64,000 nt of DNA from NCBI RefSeq assembly GCF_000367945.1, contig NZ_KB849178.1, positions 1 to 64,000 on the forward strand, written 5' to 3'. Both the position numbers and the translations under genes were made by a program. How positions within the stretch are numbered: position 1 is the first letter of the stretch; each line of letters starts with the position of its first letter. Under the pieces are notes generated by a model. The model saw nothing but the letters and a program-made list of their open reading frames with translations, did no database searches and was not told the DNA's origin. Of the stretch, positions 8,450 through 20,600 are shown one piece after another. Source of the DNA: Acinetobacter proteolyticus (lineage in GTDB: Bacteria; Pseudomonadota; Gammaproteobacteria; Pseudomonadales; Moraxellaceae).

Positions 8450-10156
8450 ATGTTGAATTCAGCATTGACTGAAATTTTAATTATTACTGGTGTTATTTTT
8501 GCAGCACTGATTTTTATTGGCATTATTATCGCCCGTCTCTATACCCGTTCGAGTAAAGAGGTCTCTTTTGTGCGCACAGGTTTTGGTGGCGAGAAAGTGA
8601 TTCTCAATGGCGGTGCAATTGTCCTCCCTGTCTTACACGAAATTATTCCTGTCAATATGAATACCTTACGTTTGGAGGTAAAGCGTGCAGCAGATCAGGC
8701 GCTGATTACCCGTGACCGGATGCGTGTTGATGTCATGGCTGAATTCTATGTCCGGGTCAAACCGATTGCTGAATCAATTGCAACTGCGGCACAAACCTTG
8801 GGACGTAAAACCATGTCTCCACCAGAACTTAAAGATCTAGTCGAAGGTAAATTTGTTGACTCATTGCGTGCCGTTGCCGCTGAAATGGCGATGGAAGAAC
8901 TACATGAAAAGCGTGTCGATTTTGTACAAAAAGTTCAACAAGTCGTCTCAGAAGATTTATCAAAAAATGGTTTAGAGCTTGAAACCGTATCTTTAACGGG
9001 TCTAGATCAGACTAGCTTTAAATTCTTTAACCCACAAAATGCCTTCGATGCGGAAGGTTTAACCAAGCTGACCGAAACCATTGAAGACCGCCGTAAAAAG
9101 CGTAATGACATTGAACAAGATGCTGACCTTGCGATTCGTGCCAAGAACTTACAAGCAGAACGTGCTCGTTTAGAAATTTCTCGTGAAGAAGAATATGCAA
9201 AGTTACAGCAAGAGCGTGAAATCTCGATTCGTAAAGCTGAACAAACCGCAGAAATCGCCTCTCAAGAAGCAGGTAAAAAACGTGAAGCTGAAGAAGCTCA
9301 AATTGCTGCTGAACGTGAAGTGGAACTAAAACGAATTGCTTCTGCCCGTGATGTAGAAAATGAGAATATTCAAAAAGCACAATTGATTCAAAAAGCACAA
9401 GTTGAACAAAAGAAAACCATCGAACTGGCTGAGCAAGATCGAGCCATTGCCATTGCTGAAAAATCTCGTGCTGAATCAGAAGCCAAAGCGCAAGCTGACA
9501 AGGCTCGTGCTGAAGCGGTAAAAGCAGAGGAAGAAGTTGTGACTGTACGTGAAACACAACGTGCTGAGCGTCAAAAAGCAGTCGAGCTGGTTGCAGCTAA
9601 ACAAACGGCAGAGAAAGAAGCCATTGCGATTACCGTAGCTGCTGATGCAGGTAAAAAAGCCGCTGCCGATGAAGCAGAAGCAGTACGTATTGCAGCAGAA
9701 GCAGATGCTGAAAAGATTCGCTTAAAAGCGAAAGGTGAAGCCGATGCAAAAATCCTACTTGCTCAAGCGTTGGAAAAACAATATCAGGTTGATGCGGAAG
9801 GTGCACGTGCAGTGAATGAAGCAGCCAATACGCTTTCTGCTGAACAGGTAGAAATGCAAGTGCGCTTGGCACTATTAAAGCATTTACCAGAGATCATTCG
9901 TGAAAGCGTCAAGCCAATGGAAAATATTGATGACATCAAGATTTTACAAGTGAATGGTTTAAATGGCTTTGCAGGTGGCGGTACTGTCGGTAGTGATGCG
10001 GTTGAAAATGGTCAAACCTCTTTATCTGATCAAGTTGTAAATAGTGCCCTACGCTACCGTTCACAAGCGCCACTCATTGATAGTTTAATGAATGAACTTG
10101 GCCTACAAGGTGGCGATATCAATGGTTTGACTCAAGGGTTAAAACCAAAAGAGTAG
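8450..10156 (+). CDS. yqiK: Flotillin-like SPFH protein YqiK
   Basis: 568 residues. One N-terminal membrane anchor (about 8-28) is followed by an SPFH/band 7 domain (about 35-200). A very long Ala/Glu/Lys-rich coiled coil (about 210-460) and a C-terminal region with a Gly-rich stretch near GFAGGGTVG complete it. Flotillins oligomerise at the inner membrane into lipid microdomain scaffolds. Length and order match E. coli YqiK. The pair yqiJ-yqiK is probably one operon, and a hairpin terminator follows at 10201. Confidence 0.92.
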   Translation: MLNSALTEILIITGVIFAALIFIGIIIARLYTRSSKEVSFVRTGFGGEKVILNGGAIVLPVLHEIIPVNMNTLRLEVKRAADQALITRDRMRVDVMAEFYVRVKPIAESIATAAQTLGRKTMSPPELKDLVEGKFVDSLRAVAAEMAMEELHEKRVDFVQKVQQVVSEDLSKNGLELETVSLTGLDQTSFKFFNPQNAFDAEGLTKLTETIEDRRKKRNDIEQDADLAIRAKNLQAERARLEISREEEYAKLQQEREISIRKAEQTAEIASQEAGKKREAEEAQIAAEREVELKRIASARDVENENIQKAQLIQKAQVEQKKTIELAEQDRAIAIAEKSRAESEAKAQADKARAEAVKAEEEVVTVRETQRAERQKAVELVAAKQTAEKEAIAITVAADAGKKAAADEAEAVRIAAEADAEKIRLKAKGEADAKILLAQALEKQYQVDAEGARAVNEAANTLSAEQVEMQVRLALLKHLPEIIRESVKPMENIDDIKILQVNGLNGFAGGGTVGSDAVENGQTSLSDQVVNSALRYRSQAPLIDSLMNELGLQGGDINGLTQGLKPKE

Positions 10157-10200
10157 ACCAACAATCTTATGGCTAGAGAGCTGTAAGTCATTTCAAAAAT

Positions 10201-10223
10201 CGGTTGCCTTGCAGCCGTTTTTT
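10201..10223 (+). terminator. yqiK terminator
   Basis: CGGTTGC CTT GCAGCCG (one G-U pair) followed by TTTTTTC, 45 bp after the yqiK stop codon. Confidence 0.75.
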
Positions 10224-10351
10224 CATTTCTATAAAGCGAATCAGCACTTCTGGCCTATGCAAAAATTCAAATAATGTTGCTGTCATCATTCATTCACTAA
10301 GGCTTCTCATACTGCAAAATCCCCACCTCAGTAAATAAATGAGATGCCAAT

Positions 10352-11992
10352 ATGTCGCAGTTTATTCAAAGCCGTCGTCGTTTCTTAATTAATAGTGGAA
10401 AATTGGCTGTCGGTGTTGCATCTTTTTCAACCTTGGCTGCCTGCGGCCTAAATGACAACAAAGCCCCAGCAATTATTCTTCCAGAGCATGCCAGACCCAA
10501 ACTCCCGTCTGGTATTCAAATTGGTGATGTCCGCAATGGTAATGCAACCATTTGGGCGCAATCAGATCGGGCTTCGAAACTACGTGTAGAATATGACTTT
10601 ACTGATCGCTTTAAACAACCCAAAGTCGTATCAGGTCCAGTGGTAACCGCAGCAAGTGACTATACAGGGCGAGTGAACCTGACAGGTTTACCAAATGATC
10701 AGCATATTTTTTTGCGGGTTAGCTTTGAAGATGCGACACAAAATAATGCCACCAGTGAAATCTATACTGGTAGCTTCCGCACCATGTCAACAGGCACCTC
10801 CCCCATTCGATTTGTTTGGGGTGGCGATGTTGTGGGACAAGGTTGGGGAATTAACCCCGATATTGGAGGCATGAAAATCTGGGAAACGATGCGGCTACGT
10901 CAACCAGACTTTTTTATTCATAGTGGTGACACCATATACGCAGATGGTCCAATCCAAAATACGGTGACTTTACAAACAGGACAATCACTAAAACCCGATG
11001 AGCTGCGCATCTGGAAAAATATTGTCACAGAAGAAGTCAGTAAAGTCGCTGAAAGCCTTAAAGAATTCCGTGGTCGCTATCGTTATAATTTTATGGATGA
11101 AAACTTACGGAGATTCGCTGCAGAAGTACCGCAAATTTGGCAATGGGATGACCATGAGGTGACCAATAACTGGTCTGCTACCAAAGATCTAAGCAAAAAT
11201 AATGCTTATACCGAAAAAGACATCAATACGCTGAGTTATCGTGGCAAGCAAGCTTTTTTAGAATACTCTCCAATGCCATGGACAACTGAGGCTTTCGGCG
11301 ATCAGCGTATTTACCGTAAAATCAGTCATGGCCCATTACTAGATGTGTTTGTCCTCGATATGCGCTCGTATCGTGGAGGCAATAGTACCAATTTGCAGAC
11401 CAGTCTAAATACAGACACAGCCTTTCTCGGTGAAACGCAAGTCAACTGGCTGGTAGATGAATTGTCTAATTCAAAAGCCGTATGGAAAGTGATTGCTGCA
11501 GATATGCCGATTGGTTTAAATGTGCAAGATAATTTTGGCGTAGCTGAGGGTATTGCTAAAACATGGGAAGCGATTGCCAATGGCAACAATGGCGCACCTC
11601 TCGGGCGTGAACTGGAAATTGCCAGCTTACTTCATCGTATTAAGTCAGTAAAAAACATGATATGGCTAACAGCCGATGTTCATTATTGTGCCGCACATTA
11701 TTATGATAATACCCGCGCTCAATTTACTGATTTTTCACCCTTCTGGGAGTTTGTAGCAGGTCCTTTAAATGCGGGAAGCTTTGGTCCTAATGAAATGGAT
11801 GCAACCTTTGGTGGACAAGTGATCTTTGAAAAAACTCCACCCGCAGGTAAAGCAAATCTCTCGCCTTTAGATGGCTACCAGTTCTTTGGTGAAGTGAATA
11901 TTGATCCCCAAAGTAAAGCGTTAAAAGTTGAATTTTTTAATCTGGACGGTATTTCCCAATATACTCAAGAATTAACAGCCGTGTTGGGTTAA
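10352..11992 (+). CDS. phoD: PhoD-like alkaline phosphatase, Tat-exported putative lipoprotein
   Basis: 546 residues. The N-terminus carries a twin-arginine motif SRRRFL (7-12), a hydrophobic stretch and a lipobox-like LAAC ending at C31, so it is probably exported folded by Tat and may be lipid-anchored. A beta domain (about 45-145) precedes the PhoD metallophosphoesterase domain, with conserved blocks such as WGGDVVG, HSGDTIYADGP, WDDHEVTNNW and ADVHYCAAH that supply metal ligands. The family hydrolyses phosphodiesters and monoesters to release phosphate. It is a single gene and ends at a shared terminator with sucD. No PHO box was identified. Confidence 0.9.
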   Translation: MSQFIQSRRRFLINSGKLAVGVASFSTLAACGLNDNKAPAIILPEHARPKLPSGIQIGDVRNGNATIWAQSDRASKLRVEYDFTDRFKQPKVVSGPVVTAASDYTGRVNLTGLPNDQHIFLRVSFEDATQNNATSEIYTGSFRTMSTGTSPIRFVWGGDVVGQGWGINPDIGGMKIWETMRLRQPDFFIHSGDTIYADGPIQNTVTLQTGQSLKPDELRIWKNIVTEEVSKVAESLKEFRGRYRYNFMDENLRRFAAEVPQIWQWDDHEVTNNWSATKDLSKNNAYTEKDINTLSYRGKQAFLEYSPMPWTTEAFGDQRIYRKISHGPLLDVFVLDMRSYRGGNSTNLQTSLNTDTAFLGETQVNWLVDELSNSKAVWKVIAADMPIGLNVQDNFGVAEGIAKTWEAIANGNNGAPLGRELEIASLLHRIKSVKNMIWLTADVHYCAAHYYDNTRAQFTDFSPFWEFVAGPLNAGSFGPNEMDATFGGQVIFEKTPPAGKANLSPLDGYQFFGEVNIDPQSKALKVEFFNLDGISQYTQELTAVLG

Positions 11993-12030
11993 AGCTCAAT
12001 CCTTAAAACAAAACTGAATAATAACCCAAT

Positions 12031-12063
12031 AAAAAACCCCAATGTCTCCATTGGGGTTTTTTT
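12031..12063. terminator. Bidirectional terminator between phoD and sucD
   Basis: AAAAAACCCCAATG TCT CCATTGGGGTTTTTTT works on both strands and separates the convergent phoD-like gene and the TCA operon. Confidence 0.9.
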
Positions 12064-12083
12064 AAAGATTAAAATCTAACGTA

Positions 12084-12974
12084 TTACGCTAAACCTTTCT
12101 CTTTTAAAACTTGCAACATAGTAGAACCAAGCTCAGCTGGGCTACGCGTGTAAGCCATTCCTGCGCGTTCAAATGCAGCAAATTTCTCTTCAGCAGTACC
12201 TTGACCACCAGAAATGATCGCACCAGCATGACCCATACGCTTACCTTTAGGTGCTGTTACACCAGCGATGTAACCGACTACAGGCTTAGTCACGTTAGAT
12301 TTGATGAATTCAGCAGCTTCTTCTTCCGCTGTACCACCGATCTCACCGATCATGATGATTGCATCAGTATCTGGATCGTCTTGGAACAATTGAAGCGCTT
12401 CAATCTGGTTCATACCTGGGATTGGGTCACCACCAATACCGATACAAGTAGACTGACCTAAACCAAGCTTAGTTGTTTGAGCAACAGCTTCATAAGTCAA
12501 TGTACCTGAACGTGAAATGATACCAATACGACCTGGTTGGTGGATGTGACCAGGCATAATACCGATCTTACATTCACCCGGAGTGATCACGCCTGGGCAG
12601 TTAGGACCAACCAAACGAGTACCGTTACCGTTAGTTTCCAAGTAGCGTTTTGCTTTAAGCATGTCGATTGTTGGAACACCTTCAGTGATCACAACGATCA
12701 GGCCAACACCCGAATCAACCGCTTCAACGATTGAGTCTAAAACGAATGGAGCTGGTACATAGATTACAGATGCATCAGCATTTGTTTCACGTACCGCTTC
12801 TTTCATTGTGTTGAATACTGGTAGGTCAAGGTGAGTTGTACCACCTTTACCTGGAGTAACACCACCAACAACTTTTGTACCGTAGTCTAAAGCTTGTGCA
12901 GAGTGGAAAGTACCGTTTTTACCAGTAAAACCTTGTACCAATACTTTAGTGTCTTTATTAATTAATACGCTCAT
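12084..12974 (-). CDS. sucD: Succinate--CoA ligase, alpha subunit
   Basis: 296 residues. With SucC it converts succinyl-CoA, ADP (or GDP) and phosphate to succinate, CoA and nucleoside triphosphate in the TCA cycle. The N-terminal CoA-binding Rossmann domain carries the [10 protein letters not shown] loop, and the phosphorylated histidine lies in GHAGAI (about H249). The start is 12 bp after the sucC stop codon, so the two subunits are made from one message. It is the last gene of the TCA block, before the bidirectional terminator. Confidence 0.97.
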   Translation of the reverse strand: MSVLINKDTKVLVQGFTGKNGTFHSAQALDYGTKVVGGVTPGKGGTTHLDLPVFNTMKEAVRETNADASVIYVPAPFVLDSIVEAVDSGVGLIVVITEGVPTIDMLKAKRYLETNGNGTRLVGPNCPGVITPGECKIGIMPGHIHQPGRIGIISRSGTLTYEAVAQTTKLGLGQSTCIGIGGDPIPGMNQIEALQLFQDDPDTDAIIMIGEIGGTAEEEAAEFIKSNVTKPVVGYIAGVTAPKGKRMGHAGAIISGGQGTAEEKFAAFERAGMAYTRSPAELGSTMLQVLKEKGLA

Positions 12975-12986
12975 GATTGATACTCC

Positions 12987-14153
12987 TTACGCTTTAACTG
13001 CAGCTACAACTTTTTCTGCGGCATCAGATAAACCGTTCGCAGAAATTAATTTCAAACCAGATTCATCAAGTAATTTAGCACCTAACTCAGCGTTGTTACC
13101 TTCTAAACGAACAACAACTGGAACAGTTACGTTTACTTCTTGAACCGCTGCAATAATTGCTTCAGCAATCATGTCACAACGTACGATACCACCGAAGATG
13201 TTGATTAAAACACCTTGTACAGAAGTATCAGCAAGGATGATTTTGAACGCTTCGATTACGCGCTCTTTGGTTGCACCGCCACCAACGTCAAGGAAGTTTG
13301 CAGGCTGGCCACCATAAAGTTTAATGATGTCCATTGTTGCCATTGCAAGACCAGCACCGTTCACCATACAACCGATGTTACCTTCTAAAGCAACATAGTT
13401 AAGGTCAAATTCAGATGCTTTTAATTCACGCTCATTCTCTTGAGACTTGTCACGTAAAGCAGCAACTTTAGGTAAACGGTAAAGCGCGTTAGAGTCGATA
13501 CCTACTTTCGCATCAACACATAAAATATCGCCATTTTCACGAACTGAAAGTGGGTTAATTTCAAATAATGCAAAGTCATTTTCTACAAATGCTTGGTAAG
13601 CAGCGCCCATAATTTTTACAAATTGGCTCACTTGCTTGTCTTTCAAACCTAAAGCAAACGCAACTTCACGTGCTTGGAATGGTTGTAAGCCAACTAATGG
13701 ATCAACTTCAACTTTGATAATTTTTTCAGGCGTTTCTTCCGCAACTTTCTCGATTTCTACACCACCTTCGGTAGAAGCCATGAAAGTAATACGACGGCTA
13801 GAACGGTCTACAACCGCGCCCAAGTAAAGCTCACGCTCAACTGGGTAAACGTCTTCAGCAACGATAATGCTGTTAACTGGTTGACCATTTGCATCTGTTT
13901 GATACGTTACAAGACGAGTACCAATGATGTTGTTAGCAAATTCGATGACATCTTCTTTAGATTTTGCAACTTTAACGCCGCCAGCCTTACCACGACCACC
14001 AGCATGAACTTGCGCTTTCATTACAGCGAATTTACCACCAAGCTGTTCAAATGCAGCAACTGCTTCGTCTGCATTTGTTGCCAAGATACCTTCTTGTACT
14101 GGCATGCCATATTCTTTCAATAATGCTTTAGCTTGATACTCATGTAAGTTCAT
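12987..14153 (-). CDS. sucC: Succinate--CoA ligase, ADP-forming, beta subunit
   Basis: 388 residues, the standard length. The N-terminal ATP-grasp domain (from [12 protein letters not shown], with the [13 protein letters not shown] loop) binds the nucleotide. The C-terminal CoA-ligase domain has [15 protein letters not shown] and the [12 protein letters not shown] block. It is partner of SucD. 135 bp separate it from lpd, and that gap contains a terminator-like hairpin, so sucCD may be transcribed less than sucAB-lpd or from an extra promoter. Confidence 0.97.
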   Translation of the reverse strand: MNLHEYQAKALLKEYGMPVQEGILATNADEAVAAFEQLGGKFAVMKAQVHAGGRGKAGGVKVAKSKEDVIEFANNIIGTRLVTYQTDANGQPVNSIIVAEDVYPVERELYLGAVVDRSSRRITFMASTEGGVEIEKVAEETPEKIIKVEVDPLVGLQPFQAREVAFALGLKDKQVSQFVKIMGAAYQAFVENDFALFEINPLSVRENGDILCVDAKVGIDSNALYRLPKVAALRDKSQENERELKASEFDLNYVALEGNIGCMVNGAGLAMATMDIIKLYGGQPANFLDVGGGATKERVIEAFKIILADTSVQGVLINIFGGIVRCDMIAEAIIAAVQEVNVTVPVVVRLEGNNAELGAKLLDESGLKLISANGLSDAAEKVVAAVKA

Positions 14154-14257
14154 TTAGTTACCTACTATGTTGTTTGTGTGATACAGCCAGATCTTCTTAA
14201 AATCAGGCTGCTACATATTGAATAAATGATTGCCTGAACCAGACAATCATCATCATT

Positions 14258-14282
14258 CAAAAAAGTGTGGCGAACCACACCT
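14258..14282 (-). terminator. Terminator-like hairpin inside the TCA operon (lpd/sucC)
   Basis: On the minus strand GTGTGG TTCG CCACAC followed by six T lies 7-30 bp after the lpd stop codon. A second, weaker hairpin (14228-14248, GATTG/CAATC) follows. It probably sets the ratio of sucAB-lpd to sucCD by partial termination or 3'-end protection. Confidence 0.7.
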
Positions 14283-14288
14283 TATGTC

Positions 14289-15808
<1,520 letters not shown>

Positions 15809-15813
15809 ATATG

Positions 15814-17004
15814 TTAAAGATCAAGAATGAGTTTAGCTGGCTCTTCTAACAATTCTTTGATTGTTACCAAGAAACCTACTGCTTCTTTACCATCGATTAA
15901 ACGGTGGTCATAAGAAAGCGCTAAGTACATCATTGGCAAGATTTCAACTTGACCATTTACCGCCATAGGACGTTCTTGGATTTTATGCATACCCAAGATT
16001 GCAGTTTGTGGCTGGTTTAAAATAGGCGTTGAAAGCAATGAACCGAACGTACCACCGTTGGTGATCGTGAACGTACCGCCAGTCATTTCTTCGATCGATA
16101 ATTTACCTTCACGTGCTTTAGCAGCATATGCAGCAATACCACCTTCAACTTCAGCGTAGTTCATACGATCAGTATCACGAAGGATTGGCACAACTAAACC
16201 ACGGTCAGAAGAAACAGCTACACCGATGTCATAGAAACCGTGATAAACGATATCGTCGCCATCGATAGAAGCGTTTACTGCTGGATAGCGTTTTAATGCT
16301 TCAGTTGCTGCTTTAACGAAGAAAGACATAAAGCCTAAACGCGCACCATGACGTTTTTCGAAAGCATCTTTGTATTGCTTACGCATTTCCATGATTGGCT
16401 TCATGTTAACTTCGTTGAACGTTGTTAACATTGCAGTTTGTTGTGTAGCTGCCAATAAACGCTCAGCAACACGCTTACGTAAACGTGTCATTGGAACACG
16501 TTTCTCGATACGCTCACCTACAGCAACGCTTAATGGTTGAACTGATGTACCTGGCTTATGGTTCGCAACATCTTCTTTGGTGATGCGACCACCACGGCCT
16601 GTACCTTGAACGTCAGCAGCATTGATACCAGTTTCAGATAATGCTTTACGAACTGCAGGCGCTTGGTTTTGATCAACTGCTTGAGTTGATGCAGCAGCCG
16701 CAGGAGCAGATGCAGCAGGCGCCGCTTCTGCTGGTGCAGCAGCTTCAGGAGCAGCGGCAGCAACAGCACCAGCTTCGAATTGAGCAATCACTTCGTCAGA
16801 AAGAACTGTATCGCCTTCACCTTTGATGATTGCAACTAAGCTACCATCAGCTGGAGCAACCACTTCTAAAACAACTTTATCGGTTTCAATGTCACAGATC
16901 ACTTCATCACGTGATACAGGTTCACCTACTTTCTTGTGCCAAGTTGCGATCGTACCGTCAGCAACTGACTCTGGAAATACCGGTGCTTTAATTTCGGTTG
17001 CCAT
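15814..17004 (-). CDS. sucB: Dihydrolipoyllysine succinyltransferase (E2 of 2-oxoglutarate dehydrogenase)
   Basis: 396 residues. It transfers the succinyl group from E1 to CoA and forms the core of the complex. The single N-terminal lipoyl domain has the acceptor lysine K43 in ETDKVVLEV. It is followed by an Ala/Pro linker (about 83-115), the E1/E3-binding domain ([20 protein letters not shown]) and the catalytic domain with DHRLIDG (H367). The ATG overlaps the sucA stop codon as TAATG, which predicts translational coupling and balanced E1:E2 synthesis. Confidence 0.97.
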   Translation of the reverse strand: MATEIKAPVFPESVADGTIATWHKKVGEPVSRDEVICDIETDKVVLEVVAPADGSLVAIIKGEGDTVLSDEVIAQFEAGAVAAAAPEAAAPAEAAPAASAPAAAASTQAVDQNQAPAVRKALSETGINAADVQGTGRGGRITKEDVANHKPGTSVQPLSVAVGERIEKRVPMTRLRKRVAERLLAATQQTAMLTTFNEVNMKPIMEMRKQYKDAFEKRHGARLGFMSFFVKAATEALKRYPAVNASIDGDDIVYHGFYDIGVAVSSDRGLVVPILRDTDRMNYAEVEGGIAAYAAKAREGKLSIEEMTGGTFTITNGGTFGSLLSTPILNQPQTAILGMHKIQERPMAVNGQVEILPMMYLALSYDHRLIDGKEAVGFLVTIKELLEEPAKLILDL

Positions 17005-19844
17005 TATTTAGAATCTCCTGATTGTTCAACTTCAATCGCAAGTGCGTCATTGATAAGCTGAGCTTGTTGTTTTGCATGCAAGTATGGCGAGCCACAAGCA
17101 GGTGCGGCAGATGCGTCACGACCAGCATAGCTAATACGGATTTGTTTACCAGATTTAAGAACGTCTTCATACAAACGAGGAACGATGAATAACCAAGCAC
17201 CTTGGTTCTTCGGCTCTTCTTGTGCCCAAACAAGTTCTTGAATGTTTGGATACTCAGCCATAACTTCAGCCAAGCGTTGTTCTGGGTATGGATACAATTG
17301 TTCGATACGTACGATTGCAACATGGTTTAAACCAAGTTCACGACGTTTTTCGAGTAAATCGTAATAAACCTTACCACCACAAAGCACTAAGCGAGTTACG
17401 TCAGCTTTGTTGATTTGATCAATTTCATCGATCACAGTTTGGAATGAACCGTTTGCTAATTCATCTAATGTTGAAGTCGCAAGTTTATGACGCAATAACG
17501 ATTTTGGTGACATTACGATCATTGGTTTACGAATCGGACGAACTGCCTGACGACGTAATGCATGGAAAATCTGTGCAGGTGTCGTTGGTGTCATCACTTG
17601 CATATTGTCTTCAGCACAGAGTTGCAAGAAGCGCTCTAAACGTGCAGATGAATGCTCTGGACCTTGACCTTCATAACCGTGTGGCAACAACATGGTTAGA
17701 CCACATACACGCTCCCACTTGGTTTCACCCGAAGCAATGAATTGGTCAATAACGACTTGTGCACAGTTTGCGAAGTCACCGAATTGCGCTTCCCAAACGA
17801 TCAAGCTTTTCGGCAATGTGGTTGAGTAACCATATTCAAATGCAAGTACGGCTTCTTCAGACAATAAAGAATCGTAAATCGCGGTACGCGGTTGGTTTTC
17901 TTTAATGTGGCAAAGCGGAATATAAACAGAACCATCAACTTGGTTATGTAATTTGGCATGACGGTGTGAGAATGTACCACGACCCACGTCTTCACCCGTG
18001 ATACGTACAAGGAAGCCATCATCAAGCAAAGATGCATAAGCTAAAGTTTCAGCAGCACCCCAGTTGAGTGGCATTTCACCTGTTTGCATTTTCACACGGT
18101 CATCAATCACTTTTTGAACTTGACGTTGCAATACAAAACCTTCTGGCAATGTATTCATTTTCAAACCAAGCTCTTTCAAACGATCAATGCTGAACGTTGT
18201 ATCCCAAAGATCGGTGTATTCATGGCCCAAATAAGGTGTCCAATCGACGAACATCTTTTTATTTGGTTCACGAACTAAAGCATTGGCAACGTGGTTTCCT
18301 GCTTCTAAATCAGAACGGTAGCCTTCAACCATGGCATCAGCACTTGAACGATCAAGTACTTTCTCTTGGACCAATTGATCCGCATACAAGGTACGCGTAG
18401 TCGCTTTCTTGTTGATCACTTGATACATCAATGGTTGAGTTGCAGATGGTTCGTCTGCCTCGTTATGACCGCGACGACGGTAGCAGAACAAGTCTAGAAT
18501 GACATCTTTACGGAATTCATGACGGAAGTCATGTGCAATTTGAGTCGCGAAAATAACGGCTTCAGGATCATCGCCATTCACATGGAAAATCGGTGACTGA
18601 ATCATTTTTGCAACGTCAGTACAGTATTCTGTAGAACGTGTATCACGTGGATCTGAAGTCGTGAAGCCGACTTGGTTATTAATCACAATATGGACAGTAC
18701 CGCCCACTGTGTAACCACGTGTTTGTGACATTTGGAAGGTTTCTTGGTTTACACCTTGGCCAGCAAATGCTGCATCACCATGTACGATCACAGGAAGTAC
18801 ATCATCACCACCAATGTCACGACGACGGACTTGACGTGCACGTACTGAACCTTCAACGACTGGACCAACGATTTCTAAGTGTGATGGGTTAAACGCTAAC
18901 GCTAAGTGAACTTCGCCACCTGGCGTCATGACGTTTGAAGAGAAGCCTTGGTGATACTTAACGTCACCAGAACCTTTTTTATGTAGGCTCTTTCCTTCGA
19001 ATTCACCAAAAAGATCTGCTGGGTTTTTACCCATGATATTAACAAGAAGGTTGAGACGACCACGGTGTGGCATACCAATCACAACTTCTTTACAGCCCAC
19101 GCTACCAGCACGTTGAATGATTTCGTTCATCATTGGAATAAAAGACTCACCGCCTTCTACACCAAAACGTTTCGCACCAACGAATTTGTTACCAAGATAT
19201 TTCTCTAAGCCTTCTGCAGCGGTTAAACGCTCCAAGAAACCTTTTTTCTGATCATTGGTATAATTGAATTTACCGCGAACACCTTCCAAACGCTGTTGAA
19301 TCCAACGCTTTTCTTTAGTATCAACGATATGCATGTATTCTGCACCAATTGAACCGCAGTAAGTTGCTTCCATGGCATCAACCATTTCAGACAATGTTGC
19401 TTCTGCTTTGCCAATTGCGAGGTTGCCTGTATTGAATACAGTATCAAGATCAGATTTCGTTAAACCGTGAGCAGATAAATCGAGGTCAGGAACGTCTTCA
19501 CGTTTCGCAAGACCTAATGGATCGAGTTTAGCTTTTTGATGACCACGGTTACGGTACGCAGCGATGAGTTGTAATACACCAATTTGACGACGTTCATGTT
19601 CTGTACTTACAGTGCTTTGTACAACAGGCTGAACTCGGCTAGCATTACGTCCCAAAAGGAGGAATTGCTCGCGCACACTGCCGTGTGGTTGATCACCTTT
19701 AGGGTATTTATCGAAATATTCACGCCAATCCTCTGACACTGAGGTTGGAGAAGTTAGGTACTGTTCGTATAGCTCTTCAATATACGCTGCACTATCAGCG
19801 GAAAGTTCAGTGTCAAGACGCAATGCGTCAGCAACTTCTTGCAT
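17004..19844 (-). CDS. sucA: 2-oxoglutarate dehydrogenase E1 component
   Basis: 946 residues from the second ATG. It is the thiamine-diphosphate decarboxylase that commits 2-oxoglutarate to succinyl-CoA. The N-terminal E2-binding segment ([13 protein letters not shown]) and the central blocks [21 protein letters not shown] and [10 protein letters not shown] are typical of the homodimeric E1. I chose ATG 19844, reading [11 protein letters not shown], over ATG 19856: the upstream ATG follows AGGA with no spacing, while the chosen one has GGG at 7-nt spacing. A structured leader lies 65-220 bp upstream. Confidence 0.96.
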   Translation of the reverse strand: MQEVADALRLDTELSADSAAYIEELYEQYLTSPTSVSEDWREYFDKYPKGDQPHGSVREQFLLLGRNASRVQPVVQSTVSTEHERRQIGVLQLIAAYRNRGHQKAKLDPLGLAKREDVPDLDLSAHGLTKSDLDTVFNTGNLAIGKAEATLSEMVDAMEATYCGSIGAEYMHIVDTKEKRWIQQRLEGVRGKFNYTNDQKKGFLERLTAAEGLEKYLGNKFVGAKRFGVEGGESFIPMMNEIIQRAGSVGCKEVVIGMPHRGRLNLLVNIMGKNPADLFGEFEGKSLHKKGSGDVKYHQGFSSNVMTPGGEVHLALAFNPSHLEIVGPVVEGSVRARQVRRRDIGGDDVLPVIVHGDAAFAGQGVNQETFQMSQTRGYTVGGTVHIVINNQVGFTTSDPRDTRSTEYCTDVAKMIQSPIFHVNGDDPEAVIFATQIAHDFRHEFRKDVILDLFCYRRRGHNEADEPSATQPLMYQVINKKATTRTLYADQLVQEKVLDRSSADAMVEGYRSDLEAGNHVANALVREPNKKMFVDWTPYLGHEYTDLWDTTFSIDRLKELGLKMNTLPEGFVLQRQVQKVIDDRVKMQTGEMPLNWGAAETLAYASLLDDGFLVRITGEDVGRGTFSHRHAKLHNQVDGSVYIPLCHIKENQPRTAIYDSLLSEEAVLAFEYGYSTTLPKSLIVWEAQFGDFANCAQVVIDQFIASGETKWERVCGLTMLLPHGYEGQGPEHSSARLERFLQLCAEDNMQVMTPTTPAQIFHALRRQAVRPIRKPMIVMSPKSLLRHKLATSTLDELANGSFQTVIDEIDQINKADVTRLVLCGGKVYYDLLEKRRELGLNHVAIVRIEQLYPYPEQRLAEVMAEYPNIQELVWAQEEPKNQGAWLFIVPRLYEDVLKSGKQIRISYAGRDASAAPACGSPYLHAKQQAQLINDALAIEVEQSGDSK

Positions 19845-19909
19845 TTTTGGACCCATTTCCTATTGCAAAAAATAATACAGGCTGCCTTTTAAGCACACCC
19901 ATGATTCAT

Positions 19910-20064
19910 AGTGTCAAATTGGTAACACGACACTACTACTCAAGATCATCCAACCTTGAGACATTATTACTACACGTCAGGAGTATTCCCTTTGATGTAA
20001 CAAATGAGCTATGCACCTTCAATTCAAGGTCCATAACTCATTCTTTATACTCGATGAAATCGAG
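19910..20064 (-). ncRNA. Four-hairpin structured leader upstream of sucA
   Basis: Reading toward sucA: hairpin CTCGAT TTC ATCGAG (20064-20050); a long two-part hairpin GAGTTATG/CATAGCTC enclosing ACCTT/AAGGT (20039-20006); CTCAAG/CTTGAG (19960-19939); and AGTGTC/GACACT (19934-19910). All stems are perfect or have only G-U pairs. This density in otherwise AT-rich DNA suggests a cis-regulatory RNA. Conserved sucA leader RNAs (sucA and sucA-II motifs) are known in other Proteobacteria; whether this belongs to one of them is untested. Confidence 0.6.
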
Positions 20065-20551
20065 CAATTTTTTGCAAATCATTTTAGAAAAATTAACTAA
20101 AATTTTAACTTTTCTAAATTGACTTTTTTGATGAAATCTGTACAAATCTACAAGACCCTATCCAACGATAACATCCAGAATCTGTTTATTTTTTGATTTC
20201 ATTTGTGGCAGAAATCCTAACATGTTCTCAGGCTTGGATTGATTTTTTTGACACATACCATCCATAAAGCAGCGAAATACACACATCAAATTATATTCTA
20301 ATATACCGCCCTTTTGATAAAAGTTGCACTCCAATCGATCAAAAATAAACATTCTCTACAAATCTTGCACAAACGCTATTCAATTTGATGAAAAATAAAC
20401 CAATATTTTCAACATATCGATTCTCATGATTTGTCTTAACAGCAAAATCTATAAATATTTAAGGTCGAATTACTAAAATTCAAGCCTCATTTTGCCAAGT
20501 AAACACTTTTTAACCAAGCTCCTCCTTAGCTCGCATCCGAATAAACCCCAA
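20065..20551. other. AT-rich gap between sdhB and the sucA leader
   Basis: About 490 bp without a credible gene. The sucA promoter should lie in the part nearest 20065-20130; TTAAAA and TAAAAT hexamers 16 bp apart on the minus strand are weak candidates. I see no repeat or RNA structure in the rest. Confidence 0.4.
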
Positions 20552-20585
20552 TAAAAAAAGAAGCCCCTTTCGGAGCTCCTTTCTT
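20552..20585 (-). terminator. Terminator after sdhB
   Basis: An imperfect stem (GGAGC.. / ..GGGGC closed by a GAAA loop, with flanking A/T pairs) is followed on the minus strand by seven T, 16 bp after the sdhB stop. It separates sdhCDAB from sucAB. Confidence 0.6.
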
Positions 20586-20600
20586 GCATTAGAAAACAGA

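Noticed and set aside
20158..20352. 64-codon frame on the minus strand between sdhB and sucA
   Set aside because: No ribosome site and no recognisable protein features; the region is AT-rich control DNA.
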